From: Geminicoccaceae bacterium | GTDB lineage: Bacteria; Pseudomonadota; Alphaproteobacteria; Geminicoccales; Geminicoccaceae | Length of the DNA: 32,080 nt | Direction: 5' to 3' | NCBI GenBank assembly: GCA_020446525.1 | Contig: JAGREO010000156.1 | Span: 1 to 32,080, forward strand | In this document: positions 1 through 10,591 of the stretch, piece after piece | Position numbering within the stretch: position 1 is the stretch's first letter | How the letters are laid out: each line of letters opens with the position of its first letter | Program-made: the position numbers and the translations under genes | The notes under the pieces: model-generated | What the model saw: the letters and a program-made list of their open reading frames with translations, nothing else | What the model was told of the DNA's origin: nothing | Databases searched by the model: none

Positions 1-599
1 GAAGCGCCGATCATCATGCCCAGCACTTCGCGCCGGCCGTCCGTGTTGACGCCGACCGCGATGATCACGGCGACGGAGACGATCCGTCCGTTCTGGCGCG
101 CCTTCACGTAAGTCGCATCGATCCAGATATAGGGCCAGTCGCCTTCAATCCGGCGATTGAGGAACTCATCGACGCGTTCGTCGATGTCCTCGCAGAGCCG
201 CGATACTTGGCTCTTCGAGATGCCGCTCATGCCGAGAGACTTGACCAGGTCGTCCACCGACCGAGTCGAGATGCCTTGAATATAGGCCTCTTGAATGACC
301 GCGGTCAGCGCCTTCTCTGCCAAACGCCGCGGCTCCAAGAAGCCCGGGAAATACGAGCCCTTCCTGAGTTTCGGGATGCGCAACTCGATCGTCCCGGCGC
401 GCGTCTCCCAGACCCGATCGCGGTAGCCGTTGCGCTGCACCAGCCGATTCGGGCTCTTCTCGCCCAAGGCAGCGCCCGTCTTGCCACCGACGTCGAGCTC
501 CATGAGCCGCTCGGCCGCGAAGCCCAGCATTTCACGCAGCAGATCGGCGTCGGACGTCTTCTCCAACAGCCCCTGCAGGGCCATCATCTCGTCGGTCAT
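1..599 (-). CDS. IS256 (mutator)-family transposase, N-terminal 199 residues, partial
   Basis: DDE transposase that moves the surrounding insertion sequence. The reading frame opens at ATG 599 ([14 protein letters not shown]) and stays open to the window edge. Family hallmarks are in order: the N-terminal helix region, [36 protein letters not shown], then [17 protein letters not shown], and the start of the catalytic domain with the first Asp in [14 protein letters not shown], followed by [15 protein letters not shown]. Typical members are about 400 residues, so roughly half is visible, and the second Asp and the Glu lie outside. No stop or frameshift is seen in the visible part, so this copy may be active. 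Confidence 0.93.
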   Translation of the reverse strand, partial: MTDEMMALQGLLEKTSDADLLREMLGFAAERLMELDVGGKTGAALGEKSPNRLVQRNGYRDRVWETRAGTIELRIPKLRKGSYFPGFLEPRRLAEKALTAVIQEAYIQGISTRSVDDLVKSLGMSGISKSQVSRLCEDIDERVDEFLNRRIEGDWPYIWIDATYVKARQNGRIVSVAVIIAVGVNTDGRREVLGMMIGA

Positions 600-698
600 C
601 AGTGGTCGCTCCGGTTCAGGCTGATGTTCACAACCCGACCCTACCGGAGAACCGCTGGTGGCCACCCGCAGCTACACCACGTCCGGGGACATGACCCC
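1..698 (-). mobile_element. IS256-family insertion sequence, right end (partial)
   Basis: The element runs off the left edge. Its transposase gene reads inward from 599, and about 100 bp of non-coding DNA separate that start from the presumed outer end near 698. Read on the minus strand, the end begins GGGGTCATGTCCCCGGACG, which resembles the terminal inverted repeats of IS256-type elements. The boundary is supported independently: the MarR reading frame stops resembling its family exactly here, after the residues FLGL. The other inverted repeat and the target duplication are outside the window, so the exact terminal base is uncertain by a few bases. Confidence 0.8.
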
Positions 699-928
699 AA
701 GCCGAGAAAGCTGACGACTTCCTGCTGCGTCGTATCCCGTCCTCCGCGCGTCATCCAGCCGCAGACGACCAGGACGGTGAATTGCGGCTGGGTCAAGCCG
801 AGGGGCTTCAACTGCGCGTTCAGGCCGCGCTGCCAGAGCATGAACCGATGCCAGAGTGCGAAGCCCGGGCTTTCTCGCGGCCCTGCGAAGGATGAAAGAT
901 CCCACCGCGTGCCCCGTGCGTCGTTCAC
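699..928 (-). pseudogene. MarR-family transcriptional regulator, truncated by IS256 insertion
   Basis: About 76 codons of a MarR-type winged-helix repressor remain, starting at GTG 928. Family-like segments are SPGFALWHRFMLWQRGLNAQL (dimerisation helix), LGLTQPQFTVLVV, and TTQQEVVSFLGL, the start of the DNA-recognition helix-turn-helix. The frame then enters the terminal sequence of the IS256 element and reads nonsense to a stop at 641. The recognition helix, the wing and the C-terminal dimer helix are lost, so no functional regulator can be made. Its start overlaps the stop of the upstream SRPBCC gene by four bases (GTGA), showing the two formed an operon. MarR plus SRPBCC pairs are common in bacteria. 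Confidence 0.8.
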
Positions 929-1347
929 CGACTCTTCGCTTCGTTCTCGCAGGCCTGCTTCAAGCCGCGCAGAGTGGCTGGAAGGGAGGCGTCGATCTCT
1001 CGGCCGATCACCCGACGGAAGAGAGTTTTCAACGACCCGGAAAAGCGCACCGTGTGCGTTGCCGTCGTCCGATCGCCGTCACCTTCCAGAGTGTGATCGA
1101 AGTGCATTCGGCACAACGGCAGGCGTCCTTCCATCGTGAAGGATCGCCCGGGCACGACGTCGACCACACGCACGCGCGCTTTCGGCCCCTTGCAAGGCTT
1201 CAGCCAGCCCTCCGCCCCCTGTTGCAAGCCTTACGGCAAGAAGACTTCCCTGGTTTCGTGATCCTACACGGGCCAGGACGTCACTTTTTCATAGAGCGCG
1301 AAAACCGACCCGCGCGGAGCGGAGACGGTGATGCTGTAGGTGATCAT
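925..1347 (-). pseudogene. SRPBCC-fold (START/polyketide-cyclase-like) protein, two in-frame stops
   Basis: Read from ATG 1347, the frame gives MITYSITVSAPRGSVFALYE, a typical SRPBCC beginning, and continues VTSWPV before a TAG at 1264-1266. Eleven codons later there is a TAA at 1231-1233. The same frame then runs open for 100 codons to 925 (PGRSFTMEGRLPLCRMHFDHTLE, then a C-terminal helix with LRGLKQACE). The total of about 140 codons matches the usual family length. Both stops are one substitution from a sense codon (TGG to TAG, GAA to TAA), so the gene decayed by point mutation. The 100-codon remnant alone lacks the first strand and helices and is unlikely to fold. The ligand is unknown. 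Confidence 0.78.
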
Positions 1348-1458
1348 CCCGATAGGCCTCGGTTCATATCGTAAGCACGTTTACTTTATGTTCCGAGACC
1401 GCGGGCGAAGCAAGACAAGACAGTTCGATCCAGACGTCGATTCGACCCGAAATCCGGT

Positions 1459-2280
1459 TCAACCCGAGGGAATTGCGGCGGTGTCGGTGAGTTTGTGACG
1501 GATTCGCTCGCGCGTCGCCTGATCGAAGAGGTGGGCGAACTTGCTGCCACGGGTGTCGACGATCTTGTTCTCCGGACGGATCTTCCAGGCCTCGTCGGGC
1601 CGGACGATGTCGTCGCGCCATGACGACACCTGCTCGAGCGACAGGCTGCCGGGCTCTAGGCCGACGAAGGCGGCCAGACCGTCGAGCGTCTCTTTTCGCC
1701 CCTCGACCAGATCGTCGTAGCGGACGACGAAGGTATCGCATCGCCCGCGATTGGCCTCGGTCACCCGTGCGTAACGGTTGTAGAGGCGAATCATCGCATC
1801 GAGATTGGCGAGCCATCCCCAATGGGCGGGATATTTCTCGAACGCATCGTAGAGCGAGGCGACGACGTCCGATCCGTCGCGCAGGATGTGGACGAACCGG
1901 GCACCGGGGACGAAGGTGCGAATTTCGTCCATGAAGAACATGTGCTCGGGTGTTTTCTCGAGCCAGCCGGCCATGCCGCGGATCGCCGCTTCGCGGCCGA
2001 GCAGGGTCGCGAAACGGCGACAGGCTTCCTCCAGGGAGGTGACGCCGGTCCAGTCGTGCCGGCCTTGGAGATCGTTGTTTTCCGCGATGAAGGCGAAGGC
2101 GTGCGCCACACGGGCCGGATCCAGACGGATGCGATCGAGCAGCCGCACCGGCCGTCGGCGGTGCAGGTGACGAAAGAAGTGCGTCTCCTTGACCGTATAG
2201 AGGGAAAGCTGGGTGGCGAGGATCGACTGCAACAGTGTCGTTCCCGAACGCGGGCTGCCGACCAGAAAGAGCTCGATCAT
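1459..2280 (-). CDS. Sulfotransferase family protein (Sulfotransfer_3-like)
   Basis: Predicted cytoplasmic PAPS-dependent sulfotransferase of 273 residues. The 5'-phosphosulfate loop is clear at residues 8-17 (GSPRSGTTLL). The 3'-phosphate-binding segment is at about 129-142 (FVHILRDGSDVVAS, with Arg134 and Ser137/Ser142 as candidate ligands). A WLEKTPEH stretch near 106-113 is typical of this subgroup. The ATG overlaps the stop of the upstream glycosyltransferase as ATGA (2277-2280), so the two are almost certainly translationally coupled. This pairing suggests the acceptor is a glycan or glycolipid made by that glycosyltransferase, which is inference. A different type of sulfotransferase occurs at 18877. 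Confidence 0.88.
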   Translation of the reverse strand: MIELFLVGSPRSGTTLLQSILATQLSLYTVKETHFFRHLHRRRPVRLLDRIRLDPARVAHAFAFIAENNDLQGRHDWTGVTSLEEACRRFATLLGREAAIRGMAGWLEKTPEHMFFMDEIRTFVPGARFVHILRDGSDVVASLYDAFEKYPAHWGWLANLDAMIRLYNRYARVTEANRGRCDTFVVRYDDLVEGRKETLDGLAAFVGLEPGSLSLEQVSSWRDDIVRPDEAWKIRPENKIVDTRGSKFAHLFDQATRERIRHKLTDTAAIPSG

Positions 2281-3833
2281 GACGATACCAGTTCACTTGC
2301 GGGCCCGGCTTCACCGATCGGCCCGGTGGATGCATGCCGCTCCTGCGCGCTCTGCCGGCTCGCGCCGCGGCCAAGGGACGGTTCCTCCGGCTCGGCACTC
2401 TTCGTGTCGTGGGCGGTTCTGCGACCCAGGCGAAGCTCCAGTTGGTCGATCATCGCCGCGGCGCGGACGTTCCAGCTGTGCTCGGCCTCGATCAGGACGC
2501 GCGCCCGGGCGCCCATCGCCGGCAGGGCCGCCCGCTCGGCGTGGACCCGTCGCAGAGCGCGCACGAGATCGTCCTGATCGTCGGGGGTGAAGAGAAAGCC
2601 GGTGCTCCCATCCGCACCTTTCATATCCCCGGTGCCCGAGGCCCCGGTCCGCGGATGCGCGACCAGCTCGCGTGCGTCGTCGTAGGCGGCGGCCAGAACC
2701 GGTTTGGCCATGGCCATGTACTCGTAGAGCTTGATCGGCGAGTGGTACATCCGGCCGATCCGCATCACCCTGGCGCCGGCATAGCCGATGTCGAAGGCCG
2801 CCATTTCGGCCGCCACCCGATCACCGGCGACCGCACCTTTGAAGAGCACGCGATCGGCGAGACCGAGCTCCACCGCACGCGCCTGCCAGGGTGCCCGCAT
2901 GACACCGTCGCCGATCACCACCAGCCGGGTCACGAGCCCCTCGCTCTCTTCCAGTCTCGCCATCGCCTCCATCAACCGGTCGAGCGCCTGCCAGCCGATC
3001 AGCCCGCCGACGAACCCCAGGGTCAGATCTCTTGTCGGCTCCCCGTCCGCCGGTGAAGGAGGTGCGCCGGAGGGGACGCCACCCCTTCTGGCGGCATACT
3101 CTCCAGCGAGAGGCCGGGCTCCGGTGGAGATCACGGGATGGAAGCGCTCGAGCTCGACGGCGTTGGGCACCACCAGGATTTTCGCCGGATCGATTCCGCA
3201 TTCGGCGACCACCAGCTCCCTCAAGGCCGGCGAGACGACGATCAGCACGTCGCAGGCGCGATAGGCGGCCTTCTCGATCCGCTCGGCCAGCCAGGACAGA
3301 CCGACCGTCGCCCGTTCGGTGCGGGTCTCGTAGTAGAACAGCCCCTGGGTCTCGAGAATCCAGGGCACGCCGGCGCGTTTGAAGCGGGAACCGAGCACCG
3401 CCATCGTGGCGAACCGCTCATAGACCCAGTCGACCCGGCCGCCCAGTTGGCGCCAGGCGCGCCTGCGATTGCGCGCGGCCAGCAGCAGACGGGCGAGATC
3501 GGCAAGCGGGCGCAGCAGCGGCATGCGCTCGAGATGTCTCTGTACGCTGCCGTCGCCGAGCCGTTGCGTCACACTGCGGACGAGACGGCCCGCGAGGGTG
3601 GTTTCGGTGCCGTGCCGTGCGGTCCGTTCCCCCGGCTCACTCGTTTCGTCGCCGACGATGAACGGCTCGACCTGCCAGCCGCGGGCACGAAAGCCGGCGA
3701 TCACCCCCAGGATGTGGGCCCGCGGACCGGCCGAGGCGGCGTCCGCCCGGGTCGACACGGTCGGCGCGGCCGAAAGATAGCCAAGTCGGGGCGGCGGCCA
3801 AGCGGCCACGTTCTCTATTCTGCGGTCGCTCAA
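2277..3833 (-). CDS. GT4-family glycosyltransferase
   Basis: GT-B fold retaining glycosyltransferase, about 518 residues from the start chosen. The N-terminal Rossmann domain spans about 16-225 (PRAHILGVIAGFRARGW, then VPNAVELERFHP at the domain junction). The C-terminal nucleotide-sugar domain spans about 268-460, with GFVGGLIGWQALDRLMEA, VVIGDGVMR and the donor-binding HSPIKLYEYMAMAKPVLA. I chose the TTG at 3833 because GAGAGGGG lies nine bases upstream; the frame is open to a TTG at 3929 but the extra residues do not look like the family. The C-terminal 60 residues are Arg/Ser/Glu rich and probably disordered. It overlaps the sulfotransferase by four bases. The sugar and acceptor cannot be told from sequence. 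Confidence 0.87.
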   Translation of the reverse strand: MSDRRIENVAAWPPPRLGYLSAAPTVSTRADAASAGPRAHILGVIAGFRARGWQVEPFIVGDETSEPGERTARHGTETTLAGRLVRSVTQRLGDGSVQRHLERMPLLRPLADLARLLLAARNRRRAWRQLGGRVDWVYERFATMAVLGSRFKRAGVPWILETQGLFYYETRTERATVGLSWLAERIEKAAYRACDVLIVVSPALRELVVAECGIDPAKILVVPNAVELERFHPVISTGARPLAGEYAARRGGVPSGAPPSPADGEPTRDLTLGFVGGLIGWQALDRLMEAMARLEESEGLVTRLVVIGDGVMRAPWQARAVELGLADRVLFKGAVAGDRVAAEMAAFDIGYAGARVMRIGRMYHSPIKLYEYMAMAKPVLAAAYDDARELVAHPRTGASGTGDMKGADGSTGFLFTPDDQDDLVRALRRVHAERAALPAMGARARVLIEAEHSWNVRAAAMIDQLELRLGRRTAHDTKSAEPEEPSLGRGASRQSAQERHASTGPIGEAGPASELVSS

Positions 3834-3947
3834 CGGGCCGATCCCCTCTCGTCGCGGCACGAGCGGGATACTAGCCCTCAATCCTTGGCATTCCGTTAAT
3901 CCGACCGGTCGTCGCGGGCGGCCGCACAAGCGCTCGATCGCGATCGC

Positions 3948-6182
3948 TCAGCTTCGCGCCTCGGCGGTGCGGACGGCTCGGGTCAGGGCCCGCTGGACGG
4001 TGGTTTCCGTCAGCAGTTGCGGCAGGATTTCGGGCTCGCCGCCGGCTGCCGGAAAGAGGACGTAGAGCGGCACGCCCGAACGCCCGAAACGCTCGAGAAA
4101 GGCGGTGATCTCGGGATCGGCATTGGTCCAGTCACCCCGCAGATAGGTGATGTCGCCGGTCTCGAGAGCGCTCGCGAAGGCCTCGGAGGACAGGGCCACG
4201 CGTTCGTTGACCAGACAGGTGATGCACCATGCGGCCGTCATTTCGACGAAGACCGGCCGATTTTCGGCCAGAAGACCGTCCAATCGGCTCTGGGTGAACG
4301 GCCGCCACGAGACCGCCGTATTCTCGCTCCCGCCGGTCTCGCCGGTCGTTGCGGCCGGGTTCTTGCCGGCTGCGGCGAGAAGCGGAGAATCGGTCGCGGG
4401 AAGGGCGGCGAGGAGGAGGGCCGTCACCAGGGCCGATACCGCTCCGACACCCGACCAGGGCCGCGCGAAGCGGAGCAGCCACAGGGCCAGGGCGAGAAGG
4501 ACGAACCCCAGGAGCACCGCCAGCAGACCGGACGATCCCGTCTGCAAGGAGAGCACCCAGACCAGCCAGGCGGCGGTGGCGAACATCGGAAAGGCCATGA
4601 ACTCCTTGAAACGGATCATCCACGGGCCGGGCCGCGGCAGCAGGCGCTGCAGCGGCGGGGCGATGCTCAAGAGGAGAAAGGGAAGGGCCAGGCCCATGCC
4701 CAAAGCGGCGAAGACGGCAAGGCCGGTCGCGGTATCGGCGGTCATGGCGAAGCCGATGGCGGGCGCCATGAAGGGCGCCGTGCATGGCGTGGCGACGAGC
4801 ACCGCCAGCATGCCGGTGAAGAAGCTGCCGGTCACCCCGGTGCGTCCGGCGAGGCTGCCGCCCATGTTGGAGAGGCGGGCGAGCAGGCCCTCCGTCGCCT
4901 CTCCCGGCCGGACGGCGCCGGCCAGGACCAGTCCCACAACCGCCATCAGATAGGCCAGCAGGGCCACCACCAGGGGCGACTGCAACTGGAACCCCCAGCC
5001 GATGGCGGCACCGCCCGCCTTGAGCACGATCAGCAGGCCGGCCAACGACAGGAACGTCGTCAGCACGCCTGCGGTGTAGGCGAGGCCCTGCATCGCCGCA
5101 CCGGGCTCGCCGGCATGGCGGACCAGGGCGAGGGCCTTGATCGAGAGGACCGGAAAGACACAAGGCATCGCGTTGAGAATCAGTCCGCCCAGAAAGGCGA
5201 ACAGCACCGCCTGCAGCAGGCCGGTCGTACCGGTCTGGAACGAGGCGCCGAAAAGAGCCGCTTCGGCCGGCAGTGCCGCCGGCTCGGCCTGGACGAGAAA
5301 TCCTTGGCGCAACGTGCCGTCGGGCAGGTCCTCGATCAGCGTCAGCACGCCTTCGAGCCTCGCCGCCCGCCCGTTCCTTTCTCGCGCATCCGAGGCGGCG
5401 AACGGTCCGTCGGCCTGGGTCGTCAGTCTCAACTGCAGGCCGTTTTCGTCCAGCGTCGAGCGCTGGGCTGCGGCATGCGCGATCACGTCTCCTTCGGCGG
5501 GGAAAAAATGGACTTCGGTGACGCGCGCCGCGTCGACGGAGAAGTCGCCCTCGAGCGTCAGCATCGTTTCGTCGCCGTCGACCGCGAAGGTGGCGGGCCA
5601 GGGAACCGGCCGCGGCCGGGCGGCCGATGCCTTCTCGAACAGTGCCGCATTGGCCGGATGAGCGATGGGCGGACCCTGTCGCGTCGGCAGGCCGATGGAT
5701 AGATCGGCCCGTTCGGGAATGCAGATGTCGGCGCAGACCAGCCAGTCGGCGGCGAGTGCGATCTCGAGCGGTTCGCCCACAGGCCAACTCTCGGGCACCT
5801 GCAGCTCGGCGAGAAAGACCACCTCGTCCTCGTAGCCGTAGTTCATCAGGTCGAAATAGGGGATGGCACGCGGCAGGGGCCAGGCCGCGGGATCGGCCAT
5901 CGACGAGACGGTGACGCCTTCGGGCAATACCCAGTCCAGCCGGGTGGGTGCACCGCTGTCGCCGGGATTGAGCCAATAGGTGTGCCAGCCCGGAGCGATC
6001 GTCTGGCGCAAAGCGAGACGCATCGGCTCGCCCGGTACGGCGGCCTCGAGTTCGGCGATCAGCTCGAGCTCGACCTTGTCGGTCTTTGCGAAGGTGCCGG
6101 CGGCATGGGCGAAGGTACCGATCGTCGATGGACCGGCGAGCAGGCACCAGAGGGCGAGCACGAAAAGGCGTAGCGACGACAA
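3948..6182 (-). CDS. DsbD/ScsB-type transmembrane thiol-disulfide reductase
   Basis: Inner-membrane protein that carries electrons from cytoplasmic thioredoxin to periplasmic disulfide partners, 744 residues. An N-terminal signal segment ends near HAA (26-28). A large periplasmic domain (about 30-310) has a CADIC pair (Cys150, Cys154). The DsbD transmembrane domain (about 320-600) carries the two membrane cysteines in MPCVFPVLSIKA (Cys341) and ATPCTAPFMAP (Cys467). The C-terminal thioredoxin-like domain has WCITC (Cys653, Cys656). The long N-terminal domain with its own Cys pair resembles ScsB more than E. coli DsbD. The start is TTG 6182 with CGGAG eight bases upstream. All redox cysteines are present. 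The gene sits between ppx and a glycosyltransferase on the same strand. Confidence 0.9.
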   Translation of the reverse strand: MSSLRLFVLALWCLLAGPSTIGTFAHAAGTFAKTDKVELELIAELEAAVPGEPMRLALRQTIAPGWHTYWLNPGDSGAPTRLDWVLPEGVTVSSMADPAAWPLPRAIPYFDLMNYGYEDEVVFLAELQVPESWPVGEPLEIALAADWLVCADICIPERADLSIGLPTRQGPPIAHPANAALFEKASAARPRPVPWPATFAVDGDETMLTLEGDFSVDAARVTEVHFFPAEGDVIAHAAAQRSTLDENGLQLRLTTQADGPFAASDARERNGRAARLEGVLTLIEDLPDGTLRQGFLVQAEPAALPAEAALFGASFQTGTTGLLQAVLFAFLGGLILNAMPCVFPVLSIKALALVRHAGEPGAAMQGLAYTAGVLTTFLSLAGLLIVLKAGGAAIGWGFQLQSPLVVALLAYLMAVVGLVLAGAVRPGEATEGLLARLSNMGGSLAGRTGVTGSFFTGMLAVLVATPCTAPFMAPAIGFAMTADTATGLAVFAALGMGLALPFLLLSIAPPLQRLLPRPGPWMIRFKEFMAFPMFATAAWLVWVLSLQTGSSGLLAVLLGFVLLALALWLLRFARPWSGVGAVSALVTALLLAALPATDSPLLAAAGKNPAATTGETGGSENTAVSWRPFTQSRLDGLLAENRPVFVEMTAAWCITCLVNERVALSSEAFASALETGDITYLRGDWTNADPEITAFLERFGRSGVPLYVLFPAAGGEPEILPQLLTETTVQRALTRAVRTAEARS

Positions 6183-6329
6183 GCGGCGAACTCCGGGTGC
6201 GAAATCTCGACGTCAACCTAGAACACTTCTCGATGAGATGGGACCGGAACGATGCTCCATCTCCTCGTTTCCCGATCGAAAAGGCCCGAGCGACGCGATC
6301 GGACGGCGCCTCGCGCCGCGCTCGCCCGA

Positions 6330-7835
6330 TCAGGGCGTTCGGTCGGTCGTGACGATCTCGCTGTCGCGGCTGTCCAGCGCCTTGGCCAGCCGTTCGAGGC
6401 GCGCGCGCACGGCATCGCTGTCGGGAACGATCTCGACCGCGCCGACCTCGAGCCGCAACCGGTCCTTGCGCGCCACCAGCCGCGAAGCGTCGAGAATGGT
6501 CGGCACGCTGCCGGAAAAGCGGTAGGCGAGCAGCATCGCCCGACCAAGGATCAAAGCCCGGCGGCGTCGCGGTTTGTCGAGAAGATCGATCGCCGGGCGC
6601 ATCGCCGCATCGTTGCGCTTGCCGCCGTAGCGCGCATGGACGGCTGCCGCCAGCCAGACCCTTTCGGCATGGTCGAGGCCGATGAAGGGAAACTGCAGGA
6701 GCCGTCTGAAGCTCTGCTGTGCCTGGGCATCGACATGATCGGTCCAGGCGATGTCGGACAAGGCGCAGGCGGCCTGCCGCAGGCGCTTGTCGGCCATCGT
6801 CTCGCCGGCGAAGAGGTCGTCGGTCCAGCGCTCCAGGGCCGCAGCGAAAGCAGGAACCCTCGAGCGAGCCGCACCGACGGCACGGGCTCCTTCGAGCAGC
6901 GGGTCGCGTCGTCGTTCGGCCTCGTCGAGCCGACCGTAGAGCCAGCCCTCGCGCAGACCCAGGGCCGAGACCACGACCCGTTCGGACGCCAGCCGGCCGA
7001 GCACGCGATCGAGCACCAGGGCGGCGGCCGGCAGCATCGCCAGGCGGCGCGGCGGGGCACCGGGCAATTCGACCAGTTCCCCGGGTTTCATCTGCCAGAT
7101 CCGCCGCGCCAGTTTGCGCATCGACGATGCCGGCGCGGTATAGCCGTGCGCTACCCGCACCGGCGCTCCGGTCTCGGTCATGTGCACCCGCGCCAGCGCC
7201 CGCCAGCCGCCGCCGACCATGTAGAAGGTCGGGTACCGATCCGGGGCGGCCGGCAGGTGGGCTTCGAGCAGGGCGTCGACATGCGCCTTGGCCGCGCTCA
7301 CCGAGCGGCGCATGAGCGTGTCGACGGGCAGGCCGCCCAAAGGAAGACTCATGCGGTTCTCTTCGACCTCGCCCTGGGCCCCGTCGGAAGAAATGGCGGC
7401 CACCTCGAGGCTTCCGCCGCCCATGTCACCGACCAGACCGTGCGGCCGCCAGAGACCGGCCAGCACGCCCATGGCGGCGAAGCGGGCTTCCTCGAGACCG
7501 CTCAGGAGATGCGGAACGATGCCGGTCACCGCCTCGATCTCGGCCAGAAAGCGGCCGCCATTGGCGGCTCGCCGGACCGCTTCGGTCGCCAGGATGTCGA
7601 TCTGTCCGACACCCATGGCGGAGGCGATGGTCACGAACCGGCGTACGGCGGCCAGAGCCTGACGCACCGCGTCCTCCGGCAGCAGGCCGGTCTCTTCGAG
7701 GTCGCGCGCCAGGCCGCAGAAGGACTTTTCGTTGAAGCGCGGGAAGGGGGCCCGCGACAGGCGATCGTAGACCACCAGCCGTAGCGAATTAGAACCGATG
7801 TCGATCACCGCCAGATGCGGTTCTTCCGCCTGCAT
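6330..7835 (-). CDS. ppx: Ppx/GppA-family phosphatase (exopolyphosphatase-like)
   Basis: Hydrolyses polyphosphate or pppGpp: a 501-residue member of the ASKHA-fold Ppx/GppA family. The first phosphate loop is AVIDIGSNSLRLVVYD (about 9-24). The middle catalytic region has ATEAVRRAANG, and the second phosphate loop is GDMGGGSLEVA. The C-terminal half looks like the helical HD-like domain of longer Ppx proteins. Only 16 bases separate its start from the stop of pgm upstream, so the two are probably cotranscribed. Ppx and GppA activities cannot be separated by sequence alone. Polyphosphate and stringent-response links to neighbouring sugar metabolism are plausible but inferred. Confidence 0.9.
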   Translation of the reverse strand: MQAEEPHLAVIDIGSNSLRLVVYDRLSRAPFPRFNEKSFCGLARDLEETGLLPEDAVRQALAAVRRFVTIASAMGVGQIDILATEAVRRAANGGRFLAEIEAVTGIVPHLLSGLEEARFAAMGVLAGLWRPHGLVGDMGGGSLEVAAISSDGAQGEVEENRMSLPLGGLPVDTLMRRSVSAAKAHVDALLEAHLPAAPDRYPTFYMVGGGWRALARVHMTETGAPVRVAHGYTAPASSMRKLARRIWQMKPGELVELPGAPPRRLAMLPAAALVLDRVLGRLASERVVVSALGLREGWLYGRLDEAERRRDPLLEGARAVGAARSRVPAFAAALERWTDDLFAGETMADKRLRQAACALSDIAWTDHVDAQAQQSFRRLLQFPFIGLDHAERVWLAAAVHARYGGKRNDAAMRPAIDLLDKPRRRRALILGRAMLLAYRFSGSVPTILDASRLVARKDRLRLEVGAVEIVPDSDAVRARLERLAKALDSRDSEIVTTDRTP

Positions 7836-7851
7836 GTCTCGTCCGTTCGCG

Positions 7852-10397
<2,546 letters not shown>

Positions 10398-10467
10398 GGA
10401 CCAGTCTTTGGAAAAGGCGGCCGGATGTTCGAAACCGCTCGATCCCGACTCCTTGCCGGAGAAACAG

Positions 10468-10591
10468 TCTAAATACCTATAATCTATATTATGACCAATA
10501 AAGGGTACTACTTCATCTAAAATAGGAATTGATACTGAAACAGGCTTATGATAGGATCAAGATCCAATCATCATCGACCTGGAGTTTGCTC
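10468..10591 (+). promoter_or_regulatory. A+T-rich leader and putative promoter of the 1177-residue protein gene
   Basis: This stretch is strikingly A+T rich in an otherwise GC-rich window. It holds TATAAT at 10478-10483, with TTGCCG at 10453-10458 as a possible -35 box (19-base spacing, longer than ideal). Next to it is an inverted repeat ATAAT-CTAT-ATTAT (10479-10492 region), and further down is the palindrome GGATC-AA-GATCC (10554-10565). A ribosome-binding TGGAG precedes ATG 10592. A xenogeneic-silencer or regulator binding site would fit, but this is inference. Confidence 0.5.

Noticed and set aside
207-1139. 310-codon plus-strand open frame across the IS end and the broken MarR and SRPBCC genes
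   Set aside because: It crosses the IS boundary and lies antisense to three recognisable minus-strand reading frames; no family resemblance.
4017-5702. 561-codon plus-strand open frame opposite the DsbD-like gene
   Set aside because: Arg/Gly/Gln-rich shadow; the minus strand has all six redox cysteines and the transmembrane helices.
6183-6329. Possible promoter or terminator between ppx and the DsbD-like gene
   Set aside because: A TTGACG at 6211-6216 has no matching -10 box, and the imperfect CGATCG inverted repeat has no T-run.
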